DNA from: Mycolicibacterium wolinskyi
GTDB taxonomy: Bacteria; Actinomycetota; Actinomycetes; Mycobacteriales; Mycobacteriaceae
Assembly (NCBI RefSeq): GCF_002101965.1
Contig: NZ_LQQA01000010.1
Coordinates: 248,001-312,000 of the forward strand
DNA length: 64,000 nt
Direction of reading: 5' to 3'
In this document: positions 49,719 through 57,865 of the stretch, piece by piece
Numbering within the stretch: the first letter of the stretch is position 1
Layout of the letters: each line of letters starts with the position of its first letter
Notes under the pieces: model-generated
The model's database searches: none
Told to the model about the DNA's origin: nothing
What the model saw: the letters and a program-made list of their open reading frames with translations, nothing else
Position numbers and translations under genes: made by a program

Positions 49719-50666
49719 CTACTGGCTAGTGCTACCGCCTACTTCACGTTCGGCCAGACCCAGTCGTTCGACCAACCACTGCCGCAGTTCAGGGCCGTAG
49801 TCATCCCGTTCCAAGGCAAAGTCAACCGCAGCCTTCAGGTAGCCGCCGGGATTTCCCAGGTCGTGTCGAGCGCCGCGGTGCACGACGACGTGCACCGGAT
49901 GGCCCTCTTCGATGAGGAGCGCGATGGCGTCGGTCAACTGGATCTCGCCGCCGGCACCGCGCGAAACGCGGCGCAGCGCATCGAATATCGCCCGGTCGAG
50001 GACGTAGCGGCCGGCCGCGGCGTACGGCGACGGCGCATCCTCGGCCTTGGGCTTTTCGACCATGCCCTTGACCCGCAGCACGTTCGGATTGGCCGCGTCG
50101 GGCACGGGCTCGACGTCGAACACGCCGTAGGCGCTGATCTTGTCGCCAGGCACCTCGATCGCGCACAGCACCGAGCCACCGCGCTTGGCCCGTACCTTCG
50201 ACATCGTCTCGAGCACGCCGGTCGGCAGCACCAGATCGTCGGGCAGCAATACGACGATGGCGTCCTCGTCGGGCGACAGGGCAGGCTCGACACAGCTGAC
50301 GGCGTGGCCCAGGCCAAGCGGCTCGGCCTGAACCACCGATTCGACCTTGATCAGGGCCGGCGCGCGTCGCACCTTCTCGAGCATCGTCTTCTTGCCGCGG
50401 GCTTCGAGCGTGCCCTCGAGCACGAGGTCTTCGACGAAGTGGGCGACCACCCCGTCCTTACCCTCCGAGGTGATGATGATCAGACGCTCGGCACCGGCCT
50501 CGGCGGCCTCGGCGGCCACGAGTTCGATGCCGGGCGTATCGACGACGGGCAGCAGTTCCTTGGGCACGGTCTTGGTCGCCGGCAGAAAACGCGTCCCCAG
50601 ACCCGCAGCCGGGACGACCGCTGTGTAGGGAATAGGCACCTCAGGTGCCTTTGGAGGCGTGGTCAT
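49719..50666 (-). CDS. galU: UTP-glucose-1-phosphate uridylyltransferase
   Basis: 315 aa. It makes UDP-glucose for trehalose, galactan and methylglucose polysaccharide routes. The nucleotidyltransferase signature PAAGLGTRFLPATKTVPKEL, the catalytic-loop LLPDDLVL, and VEKPKAEDAPS are clear. It is the first gene of the galU-glp-rimJ-glpR run (53-base gap to glp) and divergent from the 5-FTHF cyclo-ligase, 27 bases away. Confidence 0.96.
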   Translation of the reverse strand: MTTPPKAPEVPIPYTAVVPAAGLGTRFLPATKTVPKELLPVVDTPGIELVAAEAAEAGAERLIIITSEGKDGVVAHFVEDLVLEGTLEARGKKTMLEKVRRAPALIKVESVVQAEPLGLGHAVSCVEPALSPDEDAIVVLLPDDLVLPTGVLETMSKVRAKRGGSVLCAIEVPGDKISAYGVFDVEPVPDAANPNVLRVKGMVEKPKAEDAPSPYAAAGRYVLDRAIFDALRRVSRGAGGEIQLTDAIALLIEEGHPVHVVVHRGARHDLGNPGGYLKAAVDFALERDDYGPELRQWLVERLGLAEREVGGSTSQ

Positions 50667-50693
50667 CGTTCACACATTAACGCCCAATTTGAA

Positions 50694-51293
50694 ATGGTGG
50701 AGGTCGTGGTGCAAAGGACGAAGAACCAGTTACGCGCTGCGCTTTTGCGAAAACGGCGCGGGCTGGCTCAGCACATCCGCGACGCAGAGGCCACCGCCCT
50801 GCGCGGCTGGCTGCCCGCGCTGGTCGCCCATGGCCAGACGGTTTGCGCGTACGTACCGGTCGGCTCCGAGCCGGGCTCGCCGGCAATGCTGGACACCTTG
50901 CTGAATCTCGGTGTGCGAGTTTTGCTTCCGATCGCCCGCCACAACTCCGACGGCGTGCCGATGCCCATGCAGTGGGGCACTTACCGGCCGGGCGGTCTGC
51001 TCGACGCGGAGTTCGGACTGCGCGAGCCACCGCCGCCGTGGCTGCCCGCCGAGGCGGCAGGCGAGGCCGACGTCATCCTCGTGCCCGCGCTGGCCGTCGA
51101 CCGGTCGGGCTCCCGCCTGGGGCGCGGCGCCGGTTTCTACGACCGCACGCTGGGCTGCGTCGCGCCGGACGCGCGACTGGTCGCGGTGGTGCGCGACGAG
51201 GAACTGCTCGACGAGTTGCCCGCCGAACCGCACGACGTCCGCATGACGCATGCGCTGACGCCGGACGGCGGAATCGTGCCGCTCGGCCGCTGA
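50694..51293 (+). CDS. 5-formyltetrahydrofolate cyclo-ligase
   Basis: 199 aa. It uses ATP to convert 5-formyl-THF to 5,10-methenyl-THF. Signatures are the N-terminal LRAALLRKRRGL, YVPVGSEPG, LVPALAVDRSGSRLGRGAGFYDR and HDVRMTHALTPDGG, the GRGxGYYDR type loop that binds ATP and folate. The frame is open far upstream, but ATG 50694 is the first start after the galU promoter gap; GTG codons at 50697, 50706 and 50709 are alternatives. Corresponds to Rv0992c. Confidence 0.92.
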   Translation: MVEVVVQRTKNQLRAALLRKRRGLAQHIRDAEATALRGWLPALVAHGQTVCAYVPVGSEPGSPAMLDTLLNLGVRVLLPIARHNSDGVPMPMQWGTYRPGGLLDAEFGLREPPPPWLPAEAAGEADVILVPALAVDRSGSRLGRGAGFYDRTLGCVAPDARLVAVVRDEELLDELPAEPHDVRMTHALTPDGGIVPLGR

Positions 51294-51374
51294 AACGCGT
51301 CGGCCACGGAAGAGCCCTGTGAGCAAAGCCCCCGAAGTGGGTATGTGACTTCAATCACTTCTCACGGAGGGCCG

Positions 51375-53207
51375 GTGACCGAAATGGGCGAAACCCTGGG
51401 ACTCAAGAAGGCGCTGAGCCAACGGCAGCTGCGCATGATCGCGATCGGCGGGGTCATCGGTGCGGGCCTGTTCGTCGGCTCCGGTGTGGTGATCGGCGAC
51501 ACCGGGCCGGGAACCTTCATCACCTATGCGCTCGCGGGCGTGCTGATCATCATGGTGATGCGGATGCTGGCCGAGATGGCCGTGGCCAATCCCTCGACCG
51601 GATCCTTCGCGGACTACGCACGCAACGCCATGGGCAACTGGGCAGGTTTTTCGGTGGGCTGGCTGTACTGGTATTTCTGGGTCATCGTGGTCGGCTTCGA
51701 GGCGATCGCCGGCGCGAAGATCATCCAGTACTGGATGGATGTGCCGCTGTGGCTGACGGCGCTGATCCTGCTGATCGCGATGACCGCGACCAACCTGTTC
51801 TCGGTCGCGTCGTTCGGCGAGTTCGAGTACTGGTTCGCCGGGGTCAAGGTCGCCGCGATCCTGGTGTTCATCGGGCTCGGCTCGTTGTTCGTCCTCGGCC
51901 TGTGGCCTCAGAAGAGCCTGGATTTCTCCAATCTGACCGCGCACGGCGGGTTCTTCCCGCTGGGCGTCACGGCCATCACGGTCGGCGTCGTCACCGTGAT
52001 CTTCTCGATGGTCGGTGCCGAGATCGCGACGATCGCCGCCGCGGAGTCATCGGATCCCGAGCGCGCCGTGGCCAAGGCCGCCAATTCGGTGATCCTGCGC
52101 ATCGCGATCTTCTTCGTCGGCTCGGCGTTCCTGCTCGTGACGATCCTGCCGTGGAACAGCGAGCAGACCGCCGCATCGCCTTTCGTCGCGGCGTTCACCG
52201 AGATGGGCATCCCCTACGCCGACCACATCATGAACGCCGTGGTTCTCACGGCCGTGCTGAGCTGCCTGAACTCGGGCATGTACACCGCGTCGCGGATGCT
52301 GTTCGTGCTGGCCGCGCGTCGTGAGGCGCCGGCCCAACTCGTCGCGGTGACCCGGCGCGGCGTCCCTGCGGCGGCGATCCTGACCTCGTCGGTGATCGGT
52401 CTCATCTGCGTCATCGCCGCCGCGTTCTTCGAGGACACGATCTTCGCGTTCCTGCTGGCCTCCAGTGGCGCGGTGATCCTGTTCGTCTATCTGCTGATCG
52501 CGGTCTCGCAGATCGTGTTGCGTTACCGCACACCGGATTCCGAGCTCAAGGTGAAGATGTGGTTGTTCCCGGTGCTGTCGGTGCTCACCGCGCTGGCGAT
52601 CGGGGCGATCCTGGTGCAGATGTTCCTACAGGGCGGCGAGAACCGTAAGGCGTTGATCCTGAGTCTGTGTTCGTGGGCGGTGGTGATCGCGCTGTTCCTG
52701 GCGAACCGGTGGTTCATCCGACGCCGGCCCGAGGTGGCCGGTGTCGCGCCGACACCGCACCCGCACCGGGTCCTCGTGCTGGCCAACCAGACCGTGCACT
52801 CGGACGAGTTGCTCGACGAGCTTCGCCGCATCGGCGCCGATCGCGAATCCACCTATCACGTGGTGGTGCCCGCAAGCCCGATCGACACCGGCGTGGCCGC
52901 CACGCACGGACCGCTCGACATCTCCGAAGCCACCCAGCAGGCCGCACAGCGCCGGCTCGAACACACGCTGGCCACGTTGCGCTCGGACGATCTCGAGGCG
53001 AACGGCGAAGTGGGTGATTACCGGCCGCTGCGTGCTCTGGCCACGGCCGTCAACACATTCCGTCCCGACCAGATCGTGATATCCACACTGCCGCCGGCAG
53101 AGTCGGTGTGGCAGCGCTTCGACGTCGTCGACCGGGCGCGTGCCGAGCATAAGATTCCGGTGACCCACGTGGTTTCACGGATCCGCACGGAGGAGCACGC
53201 ATCATGA
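51375..53207 (+). CDS. Amino-acid permease (GabP/AroP type) with a USP-like C-terminal domain
   Basis: 610 aa from GTG 51375 with GGAGG four bases ahead. APC superfamily permease with 12 hydrophobic segments (about 15-455): GGVIGAGLFVGSGVVIG in TM1 and GSFADYARNAMGNWAGFSVGW are diagnostic of the amino-acid transporter branch. After the last helix a soluble domain of about 145 residues (VLVLANQTVHSDELLDELRR to VVSRIRTEEHA) has the alternating beta/alpha layout of universal stress proteins. The next gene is a tandem-USP protein overlapping by ATGA. Confidence 0.9.
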   Translation: MTEMGETLGLKKALSQRQLRMIAIGGVIGAGLFVGSGVVIGDTGPGTFITYALAGVLIIMVMRMLAEMAVANPSTGSFADYARNAMGNWAGFSVGWLYWYFWVIVVGFEAIAGAKIIQYWMDVPLWLTALILLIAMTATNLFSVASFGEFEYWFAGVKVAAILVFIGLGSLFVLGLWPQKSLDFSNLTAHGGFFPLGVTAITVGVVTVIFSMVGAEIATIAAAESSDPERAVAKAANSVILRIAIFFVGSAFLLVTILPWNSEQTAASPFVAAFTEMGIPYADHIMNAVVLTAVLSCLNSGMYTASRMLFVLAARREAPAQLVAVTRRGVPAAAILTSSVIGLICVIAAAFFEDTIFAFLLASSGAVILFVYLLIAVSQIVLRYRTPDSELKVKMWLFPVLSVLTALAIGAILVQMFLQGGENRKALILSLCSWAVVIALFLANRWFIRRRPEVAGVAPTPHPHRVLVLANQTVHSDELLDELRRIGADRESTYHVVVPASPIDTGVAATHGPLDISEATQQAAQRRLEHTLATLRSDDLEANGEVGDYRPLRALATAVNTFRPDQIVISTLPPAESVWQRFDVVDRARAEHKIPVTHVVSRIRTEEHAS

Positions 53208-54079
53208 CCATCCTGGCGGCGTTCAGTGCCAGCAGGCAGGGCAGCGCGCCGCTGCACCTGGCGGCTCAGATCGCGCGCGCCACCGGCGACACGGTCGTCG
53301 CGGCCGCAGTGATCGAACGGCCGTGGCCGCCGAGGGGCGATCCGGTCGAACAGGAATACCTGCGATACATCACGACCCAGACCGAGTCGGCGCTGCGCCG
53401 GGCGTTGCCCCGCGATGTCGAGATCCCGACCTTCATCCACGAAGCCACATCTGTCCCAACGGGTTTGGCGGAGCTGACCACGGCACACCGGGCGAGCCTG
53501 GTGGTCGTCGGATCGTCCTCGTCGGGTCTGCTGGGCCGGGTGGCGCTCGGCAGCGTGACCGAGCGCCTGGTGCACACCGCGGAAGTACCGGTCGCGATCG
53601 CGCCCCGCGGATATGCGCAGAGTTCCGGGCGGATCCGACGGCTCACCGCGGCCTACGGCGGCGAATCCGACGTCAACGGGCTCATCCCGGCGGCCGTCGA
53701 CCTGGCCAAGTCCTGGTCGGCGACGCTGCGCATCGTGTCCTTCACGGTGCGCAACGTGGCGGCGTTCAGCGGCACGATCGAATCGGCGGCCGAGGACTTG
53801 GTCGTACAGCAGTGGTCGCGTCGGACGTACGACGACATCGTCAAGCTGCTCAACAGTGTTCGTGAACGCGCGTCGGTGCCCGACGTCGACGTGGTCGTCG
53901 GCAGCGGGCCGGATTGGCACTCGGCAGTGGAAGACGTGACGTGGGAGACCGGCGACATGCTGCTGCTCGGCTCGGGGGCCGCCGCACAGACCGCACACGT
54001 GTTCCTCGGTTCGGCCGCGGCCAAGATCCTGCGGCACTCGCCGGTGCCGGTGATGATCGTGCCGCGCTACCCGACGTGA
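53204..54079 (+). CDS. Universal stress protein, two USP domains
   Basis: 291 aa with two tandem USP folds (about 1-140 and 150-290). Domain 1 shows ASLVVVGSSSSGLLGRVALGSVTERLVHTAEVPVAI split over the family's G-2X-G-9X-G(S/T) ATP-binding motif; domain 2 repeats it weakly as GDMLLLGSGAAAQ and FLGSAAAKILRHSPVPVMIV. It overlaps the permease start/stop as ATGA and so is made with a transporter that itself carries a USP-like tail. USPs in mycobacteria are targets of the cAMP-gated acetyltransferase, another member of this window. Confidence 0.9.
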   Translation: MTILAAFSASRQGSAPLHLAAQIARATGDTVVAAAVIERPWPPRGDPVEQEYLRYITTQTESALRRALPRDVEIPTFIHEATSVPTGLAELTTAHRASLVVVGSSSSGLLGRVALGSVTERLVHTAEVPVAIAPRGYAQSSGRIRRLTAAYGGESDVNGLIPAAVDLAKSWSATLRIVSFTVRNVAAFSGTIESAAEDLVVQQWSRRTYDDIVKLLNSVRERASVPDVDVVVGSGPDWHSAVEDVTWETGDMLLLGSGAAAQTAHVFLGSAAAKILRHSPVPVMIVPRYPT

Positions 54080-54089
54080 CCGGCTGGGC

Positions 54090-54830
54090 CTAGCAGCCGG
54101 CCAGCACCGCCGTCATGGCCTGCTTCTCCTTGGCAGAAATCCACAGTCGATAGGCGGCTTTGACGGCGACTTGCCTTGCCACGAATTCGCAGCGGAAAGC
54201 CGGGTTGGGTGGCAGCCAGCTCGCGGCGTCGCGAAAAGCCTTGTCGAAGTTGGGTTGTGCGGCCACCGCGACGAGGTTGCGCGGGTCGTTCGCGAAATCC
54301 TTGCGCCGCTGCGGGCCCCATTCACGAGCGCCCTTGTACCAGGCGTCCGACAGCGACACCAGATGATCGATCTGCACGGCACCCGACGTGTCGGGCCCGC
54401 GGACGAACCCGATGGCGGTGCCGGTGTACGGATCGTGCAGCAGGCCCCGATCGGCGAAACACGTGCCCGGTCGCACCACGAGATCGGCCAGGTCGCGGCG
54501 CAGGATGTCGTCGCGAGTGTTGCATCCGTTGCGCCCGAACTCGACGTCGACGTCGTCGCTCCAGGTTTCGCCGAACAGTGCGCGCGAGTAGTCGGTGTGC
54601 CGGTCCCATCCCTTGACCGGAAGTTGGGCAAGCAACGCGCGGGCATGGTCATAGCCGGGGTCGTGCGGCCGGGCCGCCGTCGACGGCTGGGGTGCGGCCG
54701 GGGTATCGACTTCGCGTGCGCGGGCCAGAACCAGTAGCGCGACGACGGCCAGGATGACCGCGACCACTGCCAGTACCGCTACTCTTCGGGAGCGCCTGCG
54801 CCGCCGGCCCGCGGGAATGACATGGCCCAC
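54090..54830 (-). CDS. Secreted HNH-type nuclease (DUF1524-like)
   Basis: 246 aa, GTG start. An Arg-rich start and hydrophobic segment (about 17-37) form a signal anchor, followed by a Pro/Ala linker. The nuclease domain has QIDHLVSLSDAWYKGA (HNH-like His) and NDPRNLVAVAAQPNFDKAF, the pattern of actinobacterial DUF1524 proteins of GmrSD type. Cysteines (NGCNTR, PGTCF, RCEF) may be oxidised outside. It probably degrades DNA extracellularly, in nutrient scavenging or competition. It is convergent with the USP gene. Confidence 0.85.
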   Translation of the reverse strand: MGHVIPAGRRRRRSRRVAVLAVVAVILAVVALLVLARAREVDTPAAPQPSTAARPHDPGYDHARALLAQLPVKGWDRHTDYSRALFGETWSDDVDVEFGRNGCNTRDDILRRDLADLVVRPGTCFADRGLLHDPYTGTAIGFVRGPDTSGAVQIDHLVSLSDAWYKGAREWGPQRRKDFANDPRNLVAVAAQPNFDKAFRDAASWLPPNPAFRCEFVARQVAVKAAYRLWISAKEKQAMTAVLAGC

Positions 54831-54839
54831 GTAGCGGTT

Positions 54840-54866
54840 CTAGCACTTGAGCCGGTAGAGTGCTAA
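54840..54866. promoter_or_regulatory. CIRCE element (HrcA operator) upstream of ruc
   Basis: CTAGCACTT-N9-GAGTGCTAA: the right half equals the CIRCE consensus and the left half differs at its two end bases from TTAGCACTC; the 9-base spacer is exact. It lies 26 bases before the ruc start codon and downstream of the divergent nuclease start, so HrcA repression with heat or stress induction is predicted. Confidence 0.85.
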
Positions 54867-54892
54867 CAAGTTTGACGAACTCGGAGGTTTTC

Positions 54893-55213
54893 GTGCCTAC
54901 CTATTCCTATGCGTGCACCGAGTGCGGAAATCGGTTCGACGCGGTGCAGGCCTTCAGCGACGATGCGCTGACGACGTGCCCCAAGTGCTCCGGCAAGCTG
55001 CGCAAGCTCTTCGGCTCGGTGGGAGTGGTGTTCAAGGGCAGCGGCTTCTACCGCACTGACAACAGGGACTCGAGCAAGAGCTCGTCCAACGGGTCGTCGT
55101 CCAAGAGCTCGGAGAGCGGATCGTCGGAGAAGTCCTCGTCTTCGTCGTCCTCCTCATCGGACAGCTCGTCGAGCAGCTCCAGCTCCACGCCCGCCGCTGC
55201 CGCCTCGAGCTGA
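54893..55213 (+). CDS. ruc: FmdB-family zinc-ribbon protein, Ruc-like redox chaperone
   Basis: 106 aa from GTG 54893 with GGAGG six bases ahead. A zinc ribbon with CTEC and CPKC (about residues 10-40) followed by a serine-rich disordered tail (more than half of residues 65-100 are Ser). This is the architecture of Rv0991c, named Ruc (redox-regulated protein with unstructured C-terminus), which passes clients to Hsp70 after oxidation and is HrcA-controlled; the CIRCE element here confirms the latter. The gene is the syntenic orthologue. Confidence 0.9.
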   Translation: MPTYSYACTECGNRFDAVQAFSDDALTTCPKCSGKLRKLFGSVGVVFKGSGFYRTDNRDSSKSSSNGSSSKSSESGSSEKSSSSSSSSSDSSSSSSSSTPAAAASS

Positions 55214-55282
55214 CAGCCGAGTTATCCACAGGCCGGCAATTTCACCGTTCTGGCCGGGCGCGGTTGCGCCTACGGTGACGCC

Positions 55283-55945
55283 ATGGCCGAATCCCTCAAT
55301 CCGTCGGCACTGCATCGGCTGACTGCTGCCCTTCGCCCGGATTGGACCCGCACGGCTGCCGCGCGCCGAGCAGTCGCCGCCGGGTTGGTCGTGCTTGCCG
55401 CTGTTGCCGCGGTTCGGTCGGACCCGCGCGGCGATCACGCCGAAATCGCGGTGGCCACGCGTGACCTGGCCCCAGGCACCGAATTGACCGCTGCGGACGT
55501 ACAGCTGGAGAGCCGCAGCGCGGCCACCCTGCCCGACGGCACCCGTAGCGATCTGGCCGACCTGGTCGGCGCCACCCTGGCCGGGCCGGTCCGCCGCGGC
55601 GAGGTGCTGACCGACGTCCGAGTACTCGGCCCGCGGCTGGCCGAATCCGCCGCCGGGCCCGACGCGCGAATCGTGCCGCTACAGCTCGGCGATGCCGCAT
55701 TGCTCGACCTCATCCGTCCGGGTGACGTGGTCGACGTACTGACTGTGACGGAGAGCGCCGAGCAGGCCGGCGCGCAGCCCGCGCGGCCGGTGGTGGTGGC
55801 CACCGACGCGGTGGTCGTGCTCGTATCGGACAAGCCCAAGGGAACCGGCGGCAATCGAGTCGCGCTCGTGGCGCTGCCCGCTCGCTCAGCGAATGAGGTG
55901 GCCGCCGCGAGCCTCGTGCAGGCGGTTACGCTGACGATTCACTGA
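55283..55945 (+). CDS. SAF-domain protein (CpaB/RcpC-like)
   Basis: 220 aa. A single hydrophobic segment (AVAAGLVVLAAVAAV, about 30-45) and an external SAF domain (EIAVATRDLAPGTELTAADVQLE, about 52-115) are followed by a beta-rich part (PLQLGDAALLDLIRPGDVVDVL). SAF proteins of this form assist pilus or flagellar assembly in other bacteria, but no such genes are here. It corresponds in position to Rv0990c. The 3' end overlaps the next, convergent gene by 7 bases. Function is unknown. Confidence 0.85.
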   Translation: MAESLNPSALHRLTAALRPDWTRTAAARRAVAAGLVVLAAVAAVRSDPRGDHAEIAVATRDLAPGTELTAADVQLESRSAATLPDGTRSDLADLVGATLAGPVRRGEVLTDVRVLGPRLAESAAGPDARIVPLQLGDAALLDLIRPGDVVDVLTVTESAEQAGAQPARPVVVATDAVVVLVSDKPKGTGGNRVALVALPARSANEVAAASLVQAVTLTIH

Positions 55946-56160
55946 GCCGGCCGGGGCGCCGGCGCGGTGCTCGTCGCGGGACCCTGCTCCAGCGCGTCGA
56001 GCACCATGTCCGTCAGCTCGTCGGTCGTCGACGTCTCCGACGGCACGGCAGGCGTCGTGGGCGTGGCAGGCTCCGCCCAGCCGGCGGGTGCGAATGCGAG
56101 CGTGATTCCGAACCCCACCGCCAACCCCGCGAGAACCGTGCGGGCTTTACGTGGGCTCAT
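55939..56160 (-). CDS. Small exported Thr/Pro-rich protein
   Basis: 73 aa. A good signal peptide (AGLAVGFGITLAFAPAGWA, cleavage near residue 29) precedes a short Pro/Thr/Ser-rich mature part (EPATPTTPAVPSETSTTDEL) and a helical bit DMVLDALEQG. The composition is typical of secreted mycobacterial peptides. It is a plausible substrate for O-mannosylation by Pmt. No motif identifies a function. Confidence 0.65.
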   Translation of the reverse strand: MSPRKARTVLAGLAVGFGITLAFAPAGWAEPATPTTPAVPSETSTTDELTDMVLDALEQGPATSTAPAPRPAQ

Positions 56161-56306
56161 CTCGCCTCCGTTCCGATATCACTGGCACACAACTCAATTG
56201 GAAGTCCGCGAAGACCGTAGCAGTCCAATCCTGATGCCGCACGCCGAACTCGGTTAGTGTTCGCTTGTCCCACCAACTCACTCGTTACTGCAGGAAGGGT
56301 CCCCGC

Positions 56307-56774
56307 ATGTTAAAGGGCTTCAAAGAGTTTCTCTCCCGGGGCAACGTCATCGACCTTGCGGTTGCTGTGGTCATCGGTGCGGCCTTCACCGGACTCGTCA
56401 CGGCGTTCACGGAGAAAGTCGTCCAGCCTCTGGTCGATCGCGTCGGCGCCGGAGGTGACCGCGAGTACGGCATTCTCAAGATTCCGCTCGGCGGCGATCC
56501 GGAGCAGTTCGTCGACCTGAACGCCGTGTTGTCGGCGTTGATCAACTTCATCATCGTCGCCGCGGTGGTGTACTTCGTCATCGTGCTGCCCTACAAGAAA
56601 CTGCGCGAACGCGGCGAGGTCGAACAGGCGCAGGACACCGAGTTGAGCATCCTCACCGAGATCCGCGATCTGCTCGCCGAGAACGGCAACGGACCCACTG
56701 GCAAGCACGTCACCGGCCCCGGCACCGGGCCCAGCCCGGATACCGCGAAGCACACGAGCGCCGACCGCACCTGA
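56307..56774 (+). CDS. mscL: Large-conductance mechanosensitive channel
   Basis: 155 aa from ATG 56307 ([15 protein letters not shown]) with AGGAAGG upstream. MscL opens at high membrane tension to release osmolytes. TM1 ([23 protein letters not shown] region, about 14-40) and TM2 ([19 protein letters not shown], about 70-90) flank the periplasmic loop; the C-terminal helix contains the charged [13 protein letters not shown] long Gly/Pro/Thr tail is typical of mycobacteria. The gene faces mspC across a bidirectional terminator. Confidence 0.96.
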   Translation: MLKGFKEFLSRGNVIDLAVAVVIGAAFTGLVTAFTEKVVQPLVDRVGAGGDREYGILKIPLGGDPEQFVDLNAVLSALINFIIVAAVVYFVIVLPYKKLRERGEVEQAQDTELSILTEIRDLLAENGNGPTGKHVTGPGTGPSPDTAKHTSADRT

Positions 56775-56791
56775 CCGAATACGGCGCACAC

Positions 56792-56828
56792 AAAAACAGC
56801 CCCCGGCCGAAGCCGGGGGCTGTTTTTT
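56792..56828. terminator. Bidirectional rho-independent terminator (mscL / mspC)
   Basis: A-tract, stem CAGCCCCCGGC with GCCGGGGGCTG (11 bp, extended by A-U pairs to 16), CGAA tetraloop and a six-T tail (56823-56828). It lies between convergent mscL and mspC and can serve both. Confidence 0.95.
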
Positions 56829-56840
56829 GCCTGGGAGATG

Positions 56841-57476
56841 TCAGTTCATGTTCCAGGGCTCGCCATAGGTGGTGACGCTGTCACCGGTCGAGGCGATCAG
56901 GCGAGCGAACGGACGCAGCAGCACACCGCCGGCCGCACCGGTCACGGTGCCGTGGGCGTTGGAGACCGCCACGCCGCCGGCCGCACCGGAGACGTCGACC
57001 GAGAAGGTGGCGACTTCCTGGATGCCGGGGCCGTTGCCCAGGTCAGCCGAGATCGACACGCCGGGGAACAGGTTCGGGGTGATGACCGACTCCAGACCGA
57101 ACGGCGGCTGGGTGATGTTGCCGTCGTCGATCAGGATGTTGGGGGTGGTGTAGCTGAAGTTGATGCCAACGCCCAGCGACCACGGGAAGCCGATCTGGTA
57201 GCCGAGCTCCAGCGTGCCCTCGAACTCATCGGCACCGGGGCCGGCGACGATGTACTTGGCGCGACCGGAGTGGAACCACTCACGGGTCAGGCGGTTGCGG
57301 TCCAGGGGGAACACACCGTTGAGGAAGGTGTCCCACTGCTGGATGGTCAGGGTGCGGTCCTGACCATCAACCAGGCTCAGCTCGTTATCCAGACCTGCGT
57401 GAGAGGTGCCAGTGCTCGTAAACAGAGCCGCGATGGCCGCAACCAACGCGATCAGCACCCGACTGATTGCCTTCAT
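56841..57476 (-). CDS. mspC: MspA-family outer-membrane porin, MspC-like
   Basis: 211 aa. Signal peptide of 27 residues ending TSTGTSHA, then a mature chain of 184 residues, the exact length of MspA. It forms an octameric goblet pore in the mycolic-acid outer membrane for small hydrophilic solutes. The constriction keeps D90 and D91 but has N93 where MspA has D93, and residue 139 is Ala where MspA has Glu; I18, Q96 and E102 also differ from MspA as I recall it. Position near mprAB/moaB2 points to mspC. AGGGAGA precedes the ATG. Confidence 0.96.
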   Translation of the reverse strand: MKAISRVLIALVAAIAALFTSTGTSHAGLDNELSLVDGQDRTLTIQQWDTFLNGVFPLDRNRLTREWFHSGRAKYIVAGPGADEFEGTLELGYQIGFPWSLGVGINFSYTTPNILIDDGNITQPPFGLESVITPNLFPGVSISADLGNGPGIQEVATFSVDVSGAAGGVAVSNAHGTVTGAAGGVLLRPFARLIASTGDSVTTYGEPWNMN

Positions 57477-57865
57477 GTTCTCCCTAGCTATGTCGCCGGC
57501 GGATCCCGGAGGTCCACCGATTTTGTTGTTTGGTGCCCGGCCCTATGCAGACCACACACCCTGCAAGACCCTCATGTGGTGCGAATTAAAGACTCCACAT
57601 GCTGCTCTTACGTTTCGCTCATCGTTGACACGAGGAACATAACGGGGAGGCATCCGACCGGCAACGCAAGGACACACATGCGTGGACCTGTATGGCCATT
57701 CGGAAGAACTTTGCTGAGATTGCGCTGAGAGATCACTTACTGCAGCGTCACGGTGCGACTTGGCCCACCTGGCAATGATGTGACGTAGTTCGCTTTGCTA
57801 AAGACGAGCGACGCAAGTCACAGGCCGTGACCATGCGTTTTAGGCGTTCACTGCCCTGTCGCAGC
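57477..57865. other. 389-base upstream region of mspC
   Basis: No gene seen. The GC content is lower than the flanks, and an MprA-like direct repeat lies near its far end (57714-57731). Msp genes are known for unusually long upstream control regions, and this stretch fits that. No clear -35/-10 pair with proper spacing could be assigned. Confidence 0.5.
57714..57731 (-). promoter_or_regulatory. MprA-box-like direct repeat upstream of mspC
   Basis: Minus strand CTCTCAG-CGCA-ATCTCAG, two 7-base units at 11-base spacing, as in the boxes at mprA and pepD. It sits about 240 bases upstream of the porin start. Confidence 0.55.

Noticed and set aside
49611..50693. Extension of the 5-FTHF cyclo-ligase frame back to 49611
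   Set aside because: It is antisense to galU, which has unmistakable motifs, and the extended residues are shadow sequence.
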